A stretch of 64,000 nucleotides of DNA from Variovorax paradoxus (GCF_030815975.1 NZ_JAUSXL010000001.1:682001-746000); one strand, 5' to 3'. Positions 1 through 9,003 are shown, counted from the stretch's first letter. A program made the numbers and translations. Notes: a model not told the origin generated them from the letters alone.

Positions 1-2088
1 AACATCAGCGCGTCGGTCGACGAGTTCATGGTGAAGTTCTTCGCGGCCCTGCTGGTGGTCATGCTGGTGAGCTTCCTGAGCATGGGCTGGCGCGCGGGCC
101 TCGTGGTGGCTGCGGCGGTGCCGCTGACGCTGGCCGTGGTCTTCGTGGTGATGGCCGCCACCGGCAAGAACTTCGACCGCATCACACTGGGCTCGTTGAT
201 CCTCGCGCTCGGCTTGCTGGTGGACGACGCCATCATCGCCATCGAGATGATGGTGGTGAAGATCGAAGAGGGCTACAGCCATGTGGCCGCGTCCGCCTAC
301 GCCTGGAGCCACACGGCGGCACCGATGCTCTCGGGCACGCTGGTCACCGCGGTCGGCTTCATGCCCAACGGCTTCGCGCCGTCGACAGCGGGCGAGTACA
401 CCAGCAACATGTTCTGGATCGTCGGCATCGCGCTGATCGCATCCTGGGTGGTCGCCGTGGTGTTCACGCCGTATTTGGGCGTCAAGCTGCTGCCCAGCTT
501 CAAGAAGATCGAAGGCGGCCATGCCGCGATCTACGACACGCCGCACTACAACCGGCTGCGCCGCGTGCTGGCCCGCGTCATCGCGCGCAAGTGGCTGGTG
601 GCGGGCGCGGTGGTCGGCCTGTTCGTGGTGTCGATCCTCGGCATGGGGGTGGTCAAGAAGCAGTTCTTTCCGATCTCCGACCGGCCCGAAGTCCTGGTCG
701 AGGTGCAGATGCCCTACGGCACTTCGATCACGCAGACCAGCGAGGCCACGGCCAAGGTCGAGGCCTGGCTGTCCACGCAGCCGGAGGCCCAGATCGTCAC
801 CTCCTACATCGGGCAGGGCGCGCCGCGCTTCTACTTTGCGATGGGGCCTGAACTGCCCGATCCGTCGTTCGCCAAGATCGTGGTGCGCACGGCCAGCCAG
901 GAGGAGCGCGAGGCCCTGAAGCACCGGTTGCGCCAGGCCGTTGCCGACGGCCTCGCGTCCGAGGCGCGGGTGCGCGTGACCCAGCTGGTGTTCGGGCCGT
1001 ACTCGCCGTTCCCCGTGGCCTACCGTGTCAGCGGACCCGATGCGAACGAGCTGCGCAGGATTGCGGCCGAGGTGCGGCAGGTGATGGACGCCAGCCCGAT
1101 GATGCGCACCGTCAGCACCGACTGGGGCACCCGCACGCCCACGCTGCACTTCACGTTGAAGCAAGACCGCCTGCAGGCCGTGGGGCTGAGCTCCAGCGCT
1201 GTGGCGCAGCAACTGCAGTTCCTTCTGAGCGGCGCGCCGGTGACCACCGTGCGCGAGGACATCCGCACCGTGCAGGTGGTGGCCCGTTCGGCCGGCGGCA
1301 CTCGGCTCGATCCCGCGAAGCTTGTCGACTTTACGCTCGCCGGTGCCGGCGGCCAGCGCATTCCGCTGTCCCAGGTCGGCGAGATCGAGGTGCGCATGGA
1401 AGAGCCGGTGATGCGGCGGCGCGACCGCATGCCCACGATCACGGTGCAGGGCGACATCGCCGAGGGGCTGCAGCCGCCCGATGTGTCGAGCGCGATCACG
1501 GCGAAGCTGCAGCCCCTGATGCAGAAGCTGCCGGCCGGCTACCGCATTGCCGAGGCCGGCTCCATCGAGGAATCGGAAAAGGCGACCAAGGCGATGCTGC
1601 CGCTCTTCCCGATCATGCTGGCGGCCACGCTGCTGATCATCATCTTCCAGGTGCGCTCCATGTCGGCGATGGTCATGGTGTTCCTCACGAGTCCGCTCGG
1701 GCTGATCGGCGTCGTGCCGACCCTGCTGCTGTTCCAGCAGCCCTTCGGCATCAATGCGCTCGTGGGGCTCATCGCGCTGTCGGGCATCCTGATGCGCAAC
1801 ACGCTGATCCTGCTCGGGCAGATCCACCACAACCAGCAGGAGGGGCTCGATCCGTTCCATGCGGTCGTCGAGGCGACCGTGCAGCGTGCGCGGCCCGTGG
1901 TCCTGACCGCGCTTGCGGCGATCCTCGCCTTCATTCCGCTGACGCACTCGGTGTTCTGGGGCGCGCTCGCCTACACCCTGATCGGCGGCACTTTTGCGGG
2001 AACGATCCTGACGCTGGTGTTCCTGCCGGCGATGTATTCGATCTGGTTCCGGATCAGGCCGGGCAACCAGGAGCGATCCGCGCACTGA
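1..2088 (+). CDS. RND-family efflux transporter permease (5' end outside window)
   Basis: This is the C-terminal 695 residues of an inner-membrane RND proton/drug antiporter. Family members run to about 1,020-1,050 residues, so roughly the first third lies upstream of base 1, and the frame is open from the first base. A run of hydrophobic helices leads into GLLVDDAIIAIE, which matches the paired-Asp proton-relay helix (TM4) of AcrB. A soluble porter/docking segment follows, then a second helix block. There the position of the relay lysine of TM10 appears to be an arginine (LMRNTLIL), as in some RND subfamilies. No further pump gene follows on this strand, so the membrane-fusion partner is presumably upstream. 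The substrate cannot be told. The family assignment is secure. Confidence 0.93.
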   Translation, partial: NISASVDEFMVKFFAALLVVMLVSFLSMGWRAGLVVAAAVPLTLAVVFVVMAATGKNFDRITLGSLILALGLLVDDAIIAIEMMVVKIEEGYSHVAASAYAWSHTAAPMLSGTLVTAVGFMPNGFAPSTAGEYTSNMFWIVGIALIASWVVAVVFTPYLGVKLLPSFKKIEGGHAAIYDTPHYNRLRRVLARVIARKWLVAGAVVGLFVVSILGMGVVKKQFFPISDRPEVLVEVQMPYGTSITQTSEATAKVEAWLSTQPEAQIVTSYIGQGAPRFYFAMGPELPDPSFAKIVVRTASQEEREALKHRLRQAVADGLASEARVRVTQLVFGPYSPFPVAYRVSGPDANELRRIAAEVRQVMDASPMMRTVSTDWGTRTPTLHFTLKQDRLQAVGLSSSAVAQQLQFLLSGAPVTTVREDIRTVQVVARSAGGTRLDPAKLVDFTLAGAGGQRIPLSQVGEIEVRMEEPVMRRRDRMPTITVQGDIAEGLQPPDVSSAITAKLQPLMQKLPAGYRIAEAGSIEESEKATKAMLPLFPIMLAATLLIIIFQVRSMSAMVMVFLTSPLGLIGVVPTLLLFQQPFGINALVGLIALSGILMRNTLILLGQIHHNQQEGLDPFHAVVEATVQRARPVVLTALAAILAFIPLTHSVFWGALAYTLIGGTFAGTILTLVFLPAMYSIWFRIRPGNQERSAH

Positions 2089-2135
2089 TCCGCTCTTTTC
2101 ATCCCTACTCACCCCTTTAGAAAAGAGAGACTGCA

Positions 2136-2243
2136 ATGTCGGATTCAACTGTTGTCGTGGTTACCGGCGTGTCATCGGGCATCGGATGCGCCACCGCGGA
2201 GAAATTTGCCGAACGGGGCTGCCAGGGAGCAGCTTTTGGATAG
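2136..2243 (+). pseudogene. N-terminal stub of a short-chain dehydrogenase
   Basis: An ATG behind a purine-rich ribosome site (AAAAGAGAGA at 2121) opens a 35-codon frame carrying the Rossmann start of an SDR, VVVVTGVSSGIGCATAEKFA, which is the TGxxxGIG cofactor motif. After about 28 SDR-like residues it runs into QGAAFG and a stop. The catalytic Ser-Tyr-Lys part is absent. The frame ends inside the beginning of the next gene, so a deletion appears to have joined an SDR start to a LysR gene. It may still be translated as a short peptide. Confidence 0.75.
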
Positions 2244-3142
2244 CCTGAATCTCTTGCGAGCCTTCAGCGAGGTTGCAGGCTCCGGCAGCTTTTCCCGCGC
2301 CGCGAGCCAGCTGGCGCTGTCGAGGGGAACCGTCAGCAAGTACATCGCAACGCTGGAGAGCCGCTTCGGTGTGCGTTTGCTGAACCGGACCAGCCATGCT
2401 GTCAGTCTGACGGACGCCGGCGTATTGCTGCTCGAAAGAAGCAAGCCGATGCTGGAACTGGTGGAAGAAACTCGAGCGGAACTCCAGGATCGAGCGCTGA
2501 CTCCCCGTGGACGCCTGCGCGTGTCCGCGCCGCATGGCATGGAGCAGACGCAGCTTCCAGCGCTTATCAATACCTTCCTGGGCCACTATCCGGAAGTCAG
2601 CATCAGCCTTGTCCTCACCAACCGCATCGTCGATCTGGCCGAGGACGGCATTGACGTTGCCCTGCGTTTCGCGCCGACAGCCAACGAGAATCTCATTGTC
2701 CGAAAACTGGTTGCGATGGACTTGAGTGTGTGCGCTGCGCCCATGTATTGGTCGGCGCACGGGATGCCGGTTCACCCCAACGAACTCGCAAGCCACAACG
2801 CGCTGGTCAGCACACATCTCAGTCCGCAGTCGAAGTGGCGTTTCGAGGTTGACGGTGCCCCGCTGGAAGTCCCGGTGAGAGGGGCGCCTGAATGCCACGG
2901 AGGCCGCCCCGTTGATCCAGGCCGCGTTACTGGGAGCGGGTATCGTCTATTTGCCTACGGCAATGCTGGCGCCGTATATCAAGAGTGGGCGGCTGGTGCC
3001 CGCGTTGTCGGCATTCGTTCGCAGCGACATGTGGCTGTCGGCTGTCTACTTGCAGCGGCGGCACAGTACCGCTGTACAGCGTGCCTTCCTGAACTTTCTC
3101 GAGGACCGGATCAAGCCCGTGAGGCCTGCGCGCAGCGCTTGA
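2236..3142 (+). pseudogene. LysR-family transcriptional regulator with a one-base frameshift
   Basis: The product would be a DNA-binding regulator. The helix-turn-helix (FSRAASQLALSRGTVSKYI) is near residue 20 and is followed by the substrate-binding domain. The first frame is intact from a TTG at 2236, or from a start lost at the SDR junction, to about 2880. The protein then continues one frame over, with the C-terminal part ending in FLNFLEDRIKPV at 3142. Removing one G from the GGGG run at 2881-2884 restores VRGRLNATEAAPLIQAA across the break. It is therefore either a true pseudogene, a slippage site or a sequencing error. Length without the shift is about 300 residues, normal for the family. 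No target gene is evident because the adjacent SDR is only a stub. Confidence 0.82.
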
Positions 3143-3214
3143 GCCAAAGCGGTAGCGCGGGGCAGGGCGCGCGGCTTGTCGGCTGGCCGCTCGCTGTGGG
3201 TGGCTTGCGTTGCG

Positions 3215-3862
3215 TCAGCCCAGCAGCTCGATCGCTGCCTGCACGATGGGCCGTGCCCACGCCGGTGTTGCCGCGAGCGCGGCCAGGTCGCCCGGCTGCG
3301 GATAGATGGGTTCGCCCGCGCTCAGTTCGAGCACCAGCACCGGGTCGGCAATGTCGCCGCCAGGCGGTGCTTCGGCGCTGTTGTCGAAGACCTGCAGCCG
3401 CGTGAGCTTCGGCAGCAGCTGGATCAGGTTGGCACGCGATGCGATCCAGCGCTCGCGGATCTTGGCCTCGGGAATGTCGTGGCCGCCGCGCGCCACGCGC
3501 GCACGCACGCGGGCGATGTGCTGCTCGGGCGAGGACAGCCCGCAGAAGATCATGACCACGTCATGGCTCGACGCGGCGCGGGCGAGCAGCGCGGGAATGG
3601 TGCTGGCGCCCAGCGTGGTCTCGAAGGCGTAGCTGGAGCCTTGCGCGATGGCCGCCTCCAGCCGCTCGCGGCCGAGGTTCCATGCGCGGGCGTTCGCCTC
3701 TTCGGGCGTGAGCCCGAGCTGCGCGATGAGTTCCCGCGCGCAGGTGTCCGGGTTGAACCAGCTGAGGCCGTGCTCGGCAAGCAGCGCGCCGCCAACCGAA
3801 CTCTTGCCCGCCCCGTTGACGCCGGCCAGCACCAGGATGAACGGGCGCGCGGCCGCCGCCAT
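3215..3862 (-). CDS. zeta-toxin-like P-loop kinase
   Basis: A 215-residue P-loop protein with Walker A GVNGAGKSS near residue 15, followed by FNPDT and later a DNSAEAP segment typical of the zeta toxin / AAA kinase group. Classical zeta toxins phosphorylate UDP-N-acetylglucosamine and so poison cell-wall precursor supply. Whether this shorter relative does so is not known. Its ATG overlaps the stop of the upstream small gene (TGATG), so the two are translationally coupled in the antitoxin-toxin order. A non-toxic small-molecule kinase is the alternative. Family assignment is good; the toxin role is inferred from context. Confidence 0.78.
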   Translation of the reverse strand: MAAAARPFILVLAGVNGAGKSSVGGALLAEHGLSWFNPDTCARELIAQLGLTPEEANARAWNLGRERLEAAIAQGSSYAFETTLGASTIPALLARAASSHDVVMIFCGLSSPEQHIARVRARVARGGHDIPEAKIRERWIASRANLIQLLPKLTRLQVFDNSAEAPPGGDIADPVLVLELSAGEPIYPQPGDLAALAATPAWARPIVQAAIELLG

Positions 3863-4209
3863 CAGAAGGTGTCGCCTGCCTTGGGACGGCGCCCGAGCTT
3901 GCCCTTGGCCGCGAACAGCTTGCCCACCTGCGCCGCCGCGTTCGGCTGCTGCAGCACGCCCAGGCGCTCGTCGAAGCGGCGCCCGAGTTCGTCGAGCACC
4001 GACTGCTCGCGCGCCTTGAGCGCCTGCGCGTCTTCCACCAGCTGGTTGTAGGTGGCCGCGGTCAGCAGCACCATCTCCACCGTCGAATGGTTGGTCACGG
4101 CCAGGCTGCCCGTCTGCTGGACCTGGCGAACCACGTCGCCCCAGCGGTTCTTGACGTGGGATGCGTTCTGACGCGGCAGTTCATCGAGATTGGGCAGGAC
4201 GGCGGCCAT
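3862..4209 (-). CDS. antitoxin-like partner of the zeta-type kinase
   Basis: A 115-residue protein starting at MAAVLPNLDELPRQ. I prefer this ATG to one 48 bases upstream because AAGGAG lies 7 bases before it. The first 60 residues (VKNRWGDVVRQVQQTG, then VTNHSTVEMVLLTAATYNQL) have the look of Phd/YefM-type antitoxins: a short DNA-binding sheet-helix unit that names a repressed target and then a 'prevent-host-death' phrase. The C-terminal half is charged and probably binds the toxin. It overlaps the downstream kinase by one base pair step. Autoregulation is likely through the repeats just upstream. The assignment is by pattern, not by alignment. Confidence 0.65.
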   Translation of the reverse strand: MAAVLPNLDELPRQNASHVKNRWGDVVRQVQQTGSLAVTNHSTVEMVLLTAATYNQLVEDAQALKAREQSVLDELGRRFDERLGVLQQPNAAAQVGKLFAAKGKLGRRPKAGDTF

Positions 4210-4235
4210 GGTGTGCTCCTTTGGCGCCATTATGG

Positions 4236-4271
4236 CAAAAATAGCCAAGTTGGACAAAATAGCCGGTTATT
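4236..4271. promoter_or_regulatory. candidate operator of the antitoxin-toxin pair
   Basis: Two direct copies of AAAATAGCC lie 19 bases apart, about two helical turns. The second is part of an imperfect palindrome AATAGCCGGTTATT (4258-4271). The block is AT-rich against a GC-rich background and sits 27-62 bases upstream of the antitoxin start, where a self-repressing antitoxin would bind. Confidence 0.5.
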
Positions 4272-4712
4272 GTGGACCGCGGGAGCTGTGATGGCGGCTG
4301 CGGCGGCAGCCGGCGGTTTTTTTGCTGCAGCAGGTGAAGAAGATCACAGCCTGCCCCGCGATGCGCAGCCACGTCGGCACGATGGCGCGCATGAACTACA
4401 AGCGCCAATCGCATCACGGTGATTCGAGACACGCAACGCGCGAACCGGTGAGTTCGCAGGCGCATCCGGACGCCCCCGCGAGCGGCCCCTTCTTCAGCTG
4501 TTCATGTGGTCTCGCGCACCTGGAGCGCATCCACCGGCGGTGGTGGATGAAGCTTCTTGCCTGGCTGCGGTTCTATTGCTGCAGCAGGTGCGGCAGGTCG
4601 CAACTGGCTTCGAAGCGGGCGGTCAGCTTCGCGATCACGTCTCTCAGGAGTGCAGGAGAGGCGGCGCAAGTGCCTGCTCCTTGATCGGCGCGACTGGCGA
4701 TGCCGCGGCAAA
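4272..4712. other. intergenic, no gene supported
   Basis: No convincing coding frame. Two copies of a 15-base word, TTGCTGCAGCAGGTG, occur at about 4321 and 4575. Reading the minus strand from about 4650 to 4573 gives a plausible protein tail (LRDVIAKLTARFEASCDLPH) with no upstream part, so this may be the end of a deleted gene. Confidence 0.4.
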
Positions 4713-5462
4713 TCAATCTTGCTTGGATTCGGCGTCGCCCATGCCTTCCGGCGCGGTGAACAGCTCGGGCTCGAACATCGGATGGTCCTCGTGGGCCTCG
4801 GCGGCTGCTGCATCCGGCAGCAGGCTGCCGAAGTCCGTCGAGGCGAAGTTCGGCGGGATGTGGATGCCATTGTCGTCGCGGCGGACCAGGCCGCGGCTCT
4901 CCAGGTCGCGCATGGTCTTGTTGACCACCTCGCGCGAGAGCCCCGAATACGACGCGATGACCGCCTGGGTGATGCGCTTGTCGTAGCCGCCGGTGCCCGC
5001 GGGCGCCAGCTGGGTCAGCTCGTGGAGCACGCGGCCGACCAGGTTTTCGGCGGAGAGCGAGGAGATCCGGCGCAGCTGGCCGCGAATCATGGTGATGCGC
5101 TTCATCGCGATTTCGAGCAGGCCGAGTGTGACCTCCGGGTAGATCGAACACAGCCTGCGAATCGCGGTGATCGGCATCAGGTAGACCGAGGAGGGCAGGG
5201 CCGCGACCAGCGTCGAGGTGGCCTGGTAGCTGTTCTCGCTCAGCGAAGGGCCGAGGAAGAAGTCGCCGCGGCGGATGAAGTCGGTCGTCACGTCCCGATC
5301 GACTGCGCGCAGCAGGCCCGTGGCCACGCAGTAGATGCTGTCGGTCCAGGTGTCCGCAGCAAGCACGGTCTCGTTGCGCCGGTAGGAGCGAAGTTCGCTG
5401 CTGCGGATCAAGGCGGCCCGATCGGCGGGCGACATGCTGGCGATGAGGGGGTGGAGGTACAT
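4713..5462 (-). CDS. Crp/Fnr-family transcriptional regulator
   Basis: About 249 residues. The N-terminal half is a cyclic-nucleotide-type beta-roll (SELRSYRRNETVLAADTW, then TGLLRAVDRD and FIRRGDFFLG). A long dimerisation helix follows, then a winged helix with ITQAVIASYSGLSREVVNKT as recognition region. There are no clustered cysteines of an Fnr iron-sulfur cluster, so it resembles the effector-free or cAMP-type branch. A 40-residue acidic tail follows the wing. I start at the ATG giving MYLHPLIASMSP. A GTG at 5483 would add seven residues and nearly abut the upstream gene stop. The gene lies 22 bases behind a frameshifted gene on the same strand. Confidence 0.85.
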   Translation of the reverse strand: MYLHPLIASMSPADRAALIRSSELRSYRRNETVLAADTWTDSIYCVATGLLRAVDRDVTTDFIRRGDFFLGPSLSENSYQATSTLVAALPSSVYLMPITAIRRLCSIYPEVTLGLLEIAMKRITMIRGQLRRISSLSAENLVGRVLHELTQLAPAGTGGYDKRITQAVIASYSGLSREVVNKTMRDLESRGLVRRDDNGIHIPPNFASTDFGSLLPDAAAAEAHEDHPMFEPELFTAPEGMGDAESKQD

Positions 5463-5484
5463 GGCGAAAGTGATGTCGGTCACC

Positions 5485-6106
5485 TCATTTGCATTCCGCC
5501 TGGAGCAGCCGGAACAGCGCCTCGATGCGGTTTCGTTCTTCGGTCTCGTGCAGCGCCTGGCCGCGCAGCCAGAGCCTGCCGGCCTTTTTCTCGACGTGCA
5601 CGTCGTACACGCGGTCGACGCAGTCGACCACGACATCCGGCGCAAGCCGCTCCTGCGCGGCCCACAGCGCGAGCTCGATTTCCGCGGCACCCATGCGCGT
5701 CGGCGCGTGCATCGCGATCCAGTCCGCATGCAGCCGCGGCAGCGCGGTCATGCCGCGCACCTTCAGTGGCTCGCTGCCGAGCCCTGCCAGAAGTTCCTCG
5801 AGCTGGGCGGTGCCGGACGGTTCGCCGGCCGCGGAGCCGGCCGTGCAGGCGCCAGTGGTCCGCAACAGGAAGCAGTCGTCGCGCAGGCAGGTCAGGTCGG
5901 CGGCGGCCGCCGAGGCCAGCAGGCTCGCGCGGATCCGGCGCCGGATCTCGCTGCGCGAAGTTGGCGATGTAGAAAAGCGCGCAAACCCGGTCGGGCAGGG
6001 CGCCGCGGTTGTTTTCCGGCGCCGCCGGGGCGGCACCGCGATGCCGCGCGGGCAGGAAATGCGCCAGCGCCGCGCGCCATCGCGGCCCGAAGCGCCTGTT
6101 TTCCAT
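5485..6106 (-). pseudogene. frameshifted conserved-looking protein of unknown function
   Basis: Two minus-strand frames together make one plausible protein of about 205 residues. The N-terminal part runs MENRRFGPRWRAALAHFLPA to LFYIANFAQR. The C-terminal part picks up as EIRRRIRASLLASAAAADLT and ends ALFRLLQAECK. The switch is near 5955-5960 in a GC run, where one extra or two missing bases would explain it. I do not recognise the family. The C-terminal half has an alternating charged/hydrophobic pattern (DCVDRVYDVHVEKKAGRLWL). It precedes the Crp/Fnr gene by 22 bases and may be co-transcribed with it. Confidence 0.5.
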
Positions 6107-6383
6107 CCGCGGCAGAGCGATCGTTGCATCGCCTGCGTGACACCACTTTCTGTGCATTTGGCAAACCCTGAATCGTTGGACCATCGCTGCGACCCGCTTC
6201 GCAAGCGGCCTTCAGGGGAATGCTACGGAGCAACATGCAGTCTGACATCGAGTTTCGAGTCGTGGATGTGTTCCGAATCACAATTGGACACAATGGTGGC
6301 CGTGAGCGATTGTGCCGGGAGGCCCCCGCGAAGCCCTCCCACAAAATGGTGAGTGGCCCGCGTGCGACAACACGGAGGGGTTG

Positions 6384-7217
6384 TTACTCTCGCCTGGGCG
6401 GAATCGCGTCGGTCCAGGCGGCCACGTCCTCGGCCGTCATGGTGCTTGCGGGGGTGAGGCGCCCGTCCACGTAGCCCAGCTGCTCAATGTCGGGGAGGTA
6501 CTGCTCGCGCGACAGGAAGGTGCCGGCGCAGACGTTCTCGCCCGCGTCCGGCGGCTGCTGCATCTCGTGGGCCAGGCGTGCCAGCAGCCTGTCCAGCACC
6601 CAGATGGGAATGCGGTGCCGCTCGCCGGGGTAGATGTAGCCGAACAGCGTCAAGTGGGCCAGCAGCACCCGCCAGTGCGGACCGAAGCGTTCCAGCAAGC
6701 CGGACCAGTCCAGCCGCTCGGCGGTGGCCTGCAGCAGGTGGGCGATGTCGCCGCCGTCGTAGCGCTCGCGCTCCATGATGAAGGCCTTGGACAGCAGGCT
6801 GTCCTCGGCGTTGGCCACCAGCACCGGCACGCCGAGGATCTCGGCGCGGTGGTTGTTCCGGAACCAGCGCTCGTCGACCGGCATCAGGCCGTTGCCCGAG
6901 TTGAAGATCAGGTCGATGAACTCGGGGCGGTCGTACATCTTGGCCAGCCAGTGTGGGTGGCTCATCTCGGTGCGCCAACCGTGCGCCTGCGCCACCTGCG
7001 CGATGCGCTCGCAGTCTTCGCGGCGGATGAACAGGTCCAGGTCCTTGGTCGCGCGGCGGATGCCGGTGTAGCAGGCATGCGCGAAGGCGCCGCCGACCAG
7101 GAACGGAATGCCCGCATCGTTCATCGCGCGCAGCGCCTGCCGGTAGAAGTCGGCCGCGCGCGGCTCGACTTCTTCTGCTTCTTCGAGCGAAAGCGTGGGG
7201 GCGGTCGTGGGCTCCAT
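6384..7217 (-). CDS. nucleotidyltransferase-fold protein
   Basis: 277 residues from MEPTTAPTLSL. Near residue 45 it has FLVGGAFAHACYTG followed by RRATKDLDLFIRR. This is the GG...A...DxD pattern of the polymerase-beta-type nucleotidyltransferase fold, where the Asp pair binds metal. The rest is helical with many Trp and His. The fold includes kanamycin-type transferases and AbiEii/MNT-type toxins, but no partner gene is next to it, so no toxin role can be claimed. No clear Shine-Dalgarno is seen. Upstream frames could extend it, but the sequence before this Met does not look like protein. Confidence 0.7.
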   Translation of the reverse strand: MEPTTAPTLSLEEAEEVEPRAADFYRQALRAMNDAGIPFLVGGAFAHACYTGIRRATKDLDLFIRREDCERIAQVAQAHGWRTEMSHPHWLAKMYDRPEFIDLIFNSGNGLMPVDERWFRNNHRAEILGVPVLVANAEDSLLSKAFIMERERYDGGDIAHLLQATAERLDWSGLLERFGPHWRVLLAHLTLFGYIYPGERHRIPIWVLDRLLARLAHEMQQPPDAGENVCAGTFLSREQYLPDIEQLGYVDGRLTPASTMTAEDVAAWTDAIPPRRE

Positions 7218-7347
7218 GCAGGCAATGTAGAACCCACCCGCAGCAGGGCTCGGGGCAAACGGCCCCATCAGGCGTCGGCAAGCGCCTACAGCCGCCGCAG
7301 GATGAGGCCGATCACGGCCGGGCGTGCCGGGGCGCAGTCTTCCTGCC

Positions 7348-8124
7348 ATGCCCCATCCCAAATCTTCTTCGCACGTGCGCTTCGCCGCGGTCGGCGACAT
7401 CCACGTGCACAAGGACTCGGCTGGCACGCTGCGCAGCTTCTTCGCCCAGGCCGCCGACGAGGCCGATGCGCTGCTGCTGTGCGGCGACCTCACCGACTAC
7501 GGCACCGCCGAGGAGGCCAAGGTGCTGGCCGAAGAGCTGGGCGCCGTGTCCATCCCGGTGGTCGCCGTGCTCGGCAACCACGACTTCGAATCGGGCACGC
7601 CCGAACTGGTGGCGCAGGCGCTCGCGCACGCCGGCGTTTGCGTGCTCGATGGTGCGGCCTGCGAGATCGAGGGCGTGGGCATTGCCGGCACCAAGGGCTT
7701 CGCGGGCGGCTTCGGCCGCGCCTCGCTCGGCGCCTGGGGCGAGCCGGCGATCAAGCTGTTCGTGCAGCAGGCGCTCGACGAGGCGATGAAGCTGGAGTCG
7801 GCGCTGGCCAAGCTGCGCACACGGCGCCGCATCGCGCTTTTGCACTACGCGCCGATCGTCGCCACGGTGCAGGGCGAGCCAGTGGAGATCTTTCCGTTCC
7901 TGGGCAGCAGCCGGCTGGAAGAGCCGCTGCTGCGCTATCCGATCGATGCGGTGTTCCACGGCCACGCGCACCGCGGCACGTTCGAGGGGCGAACCATCAA
8001 CGGTGTGCCGGTCTACAACGTCGCCAAGCCCCTGCTGCAGCGCCGCCGGCCCGAGGCGCCGCCGTTCTTTCTCTACGAGCTGCCGCGCGAGAGCGCGGGC
8101 GAAGCCGAGCTGGCGGCGATCTGA
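7348..8124 (+). CDS. calcineurin-like metallophosphoesterase
   Basis: 258 residues with the full set of metallophosphoesterase motifs in order: AVGDIHVH, CGDLTDYG, LGNHDFES, LHYAPI and HGHAHRGT. These supply the two-metal site that hydrolyses phosphate esters. The sequence has no signal peptide, so it should act in the cytoplasm. Relatives include cyclic-nucleotide phosphodiesterases (CpdA/Icc type) and nucleotide hydrolases, and the substrate cannot be decided here. The start MPHPKSSSHVRF leaves 10-15 residues before the first strand. It converges on the lipoprotein gene, with 42 bases between stops. Confidence 0.85.
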   Translation: MPHPKSSSHVRFAAVGDIHVHKDSAGTLRSFFAQAADEADALLLCGDLTDYGTAEEAKVLAEELGAVSIPVVAVLGNHDFESGTPELVAQALAHAGVCVLDGAACEIEGVGIAGTKGFAGGFGRASLGAWGEPAIKLFVQQALDEAMKLESALAKLRTRRRIALLHYAPIVATVQGEPVEIFPFLGSSRLEEPLLRYPIDAVFHGHAHRGTFEGRTINGVPVYNVAKPLLQRRRPEAPPFFLYELPRESAGEAELAAI

Positions 8125-8166
8125 GCGAAGCGCATGCGTTCGCCCGGGCCGGCGCCAGCTTCGTGC

Positions 8167-9003
8167 TCAACGCTCTCCCGACACCTCGATCTCGACGCGG
8201 CGGTTCGGTGCCAGGCAGTCGATCAGCTCGGCGCGACGGGTCTGCGTGCATTGCACCTTCGGCTCCGATTCGCCCCGGCCTTGCACCTGGATGTTGCGCG
8301 CCGGCACGCCGGCCTGCGCGAGGTAGCTGCGCACGGTGTTGGCGCGCGCCAGCGAGAGCGCGTTGTTGTAGGCCTGGCTGCCGAGCCGGTCGGTGTGGCC
8401 GATGACCTTGACGGCATCCGTCGCCTTGATGTCGGCGGCCAGGGCGTCGAGCTTGCGGCGCCCCTCGGGCAGCAGGTCGGCGATCGAGCCCCCGTCGAAA
8501 CGGAACAGGCCATCGGCGCCCAGCGTGGTGCGGCGCGGCGCAGCAGCCGGGCTCGCGGCGGCCGGCCGTTCGACCGCCGGCACCGCACGGGCAGCCAGCA
8601 CGTCGCTGCAACCGGCGGGCAGCCAATGGAAGGTCTGCGCCTTGTAGTCCTTGTCGAAGATCGCCTTGTATTGGCAGGTGGTCACCCCGCCGCCGGCCTT
8701 GCGGAAATGGAAGATGTAGTCCCACTCGCGCGGGCCCGCGATGCCTTCGCTGAAGTGAGGCCGGCCGAGCAGGTCGTACAGCTGGTCCTTCGTGACGCCG
8801 GGCGCCACCGCGCGCAGGTTGTCCAGGTTCGGGAACGTGCCTTCCTTGAGCCATGCGTCGTTGTCGATGTTCGGGAAGACCACTTCCGTGGCCTTGCCGT
8901 CGTCGGTGATGCCGCGGCTCACGTAGGAGCTGCAGCCCTGCAGCACCAGCAGTGCCGCGGCGCCCGCTGCAATGGCCGAGAAGCGATGGAATTGCGTTGT
9001 CAT
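8167..9003 (-). CDS. OmpA-type lipoprotein with BamE-like domain
   Basis: 278 residues. A lipobox (AALLVLQGCSS) ends the signal peptide near residue 23. A BamE/SmpA-like unit follows (APGVTKDQLYDLLGRPHFSE, then REWDYIFHF). A Pro/Ala linker leads to a C-terminal OmpA peptidoglycan-binding domain (VKVIGHTDRLGSQAYNNALS, then NIQVQGRGESEP). It should be outer-membrane anchored and bind peptidoglycan. Start chosen at MTTQF because AGAGGAAC precedes it. It lies 31 bases after the giant adhesin on the same strand, so the two form an operon. A role in adhesin assembly or anchoring is inferred from this linkage. Confidence 0.88.
   Translation of the reverse strand: MTTQFHRFSAIAAGAAALLVLQGCSSYVSRGITDDGKATEVVFPNIDNDAWLKEGTFPNLDNLRAVAPGVTKDQLYDLLGRPHFSEGIAGPREWDYIFHFRKAGGGVTTCQYKAIFDKDYKAQTFHWLPAGCSDVLAARAVPAVERPAAASPAAAPRRTTLGADGLFRFDGGSIADLLPEGRRKLDALAADIKATDAVKVIGHTDRLGSQAYNNALSLARANTVRSYLAQAGVPARNIQVQGRGESEPKVQCTQTRRAELIDCLAPNRRVEIEVSGER

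Noticed and set aside
4321..4590. Two 15-base copies of TTGCTGCAGCAGGTG as a possible mobile repeat
   Set aside because: The words are partly self-complementary (CTGCAG) and flanks do not match convincingly, so chance or a shared coding phrase is as likely.
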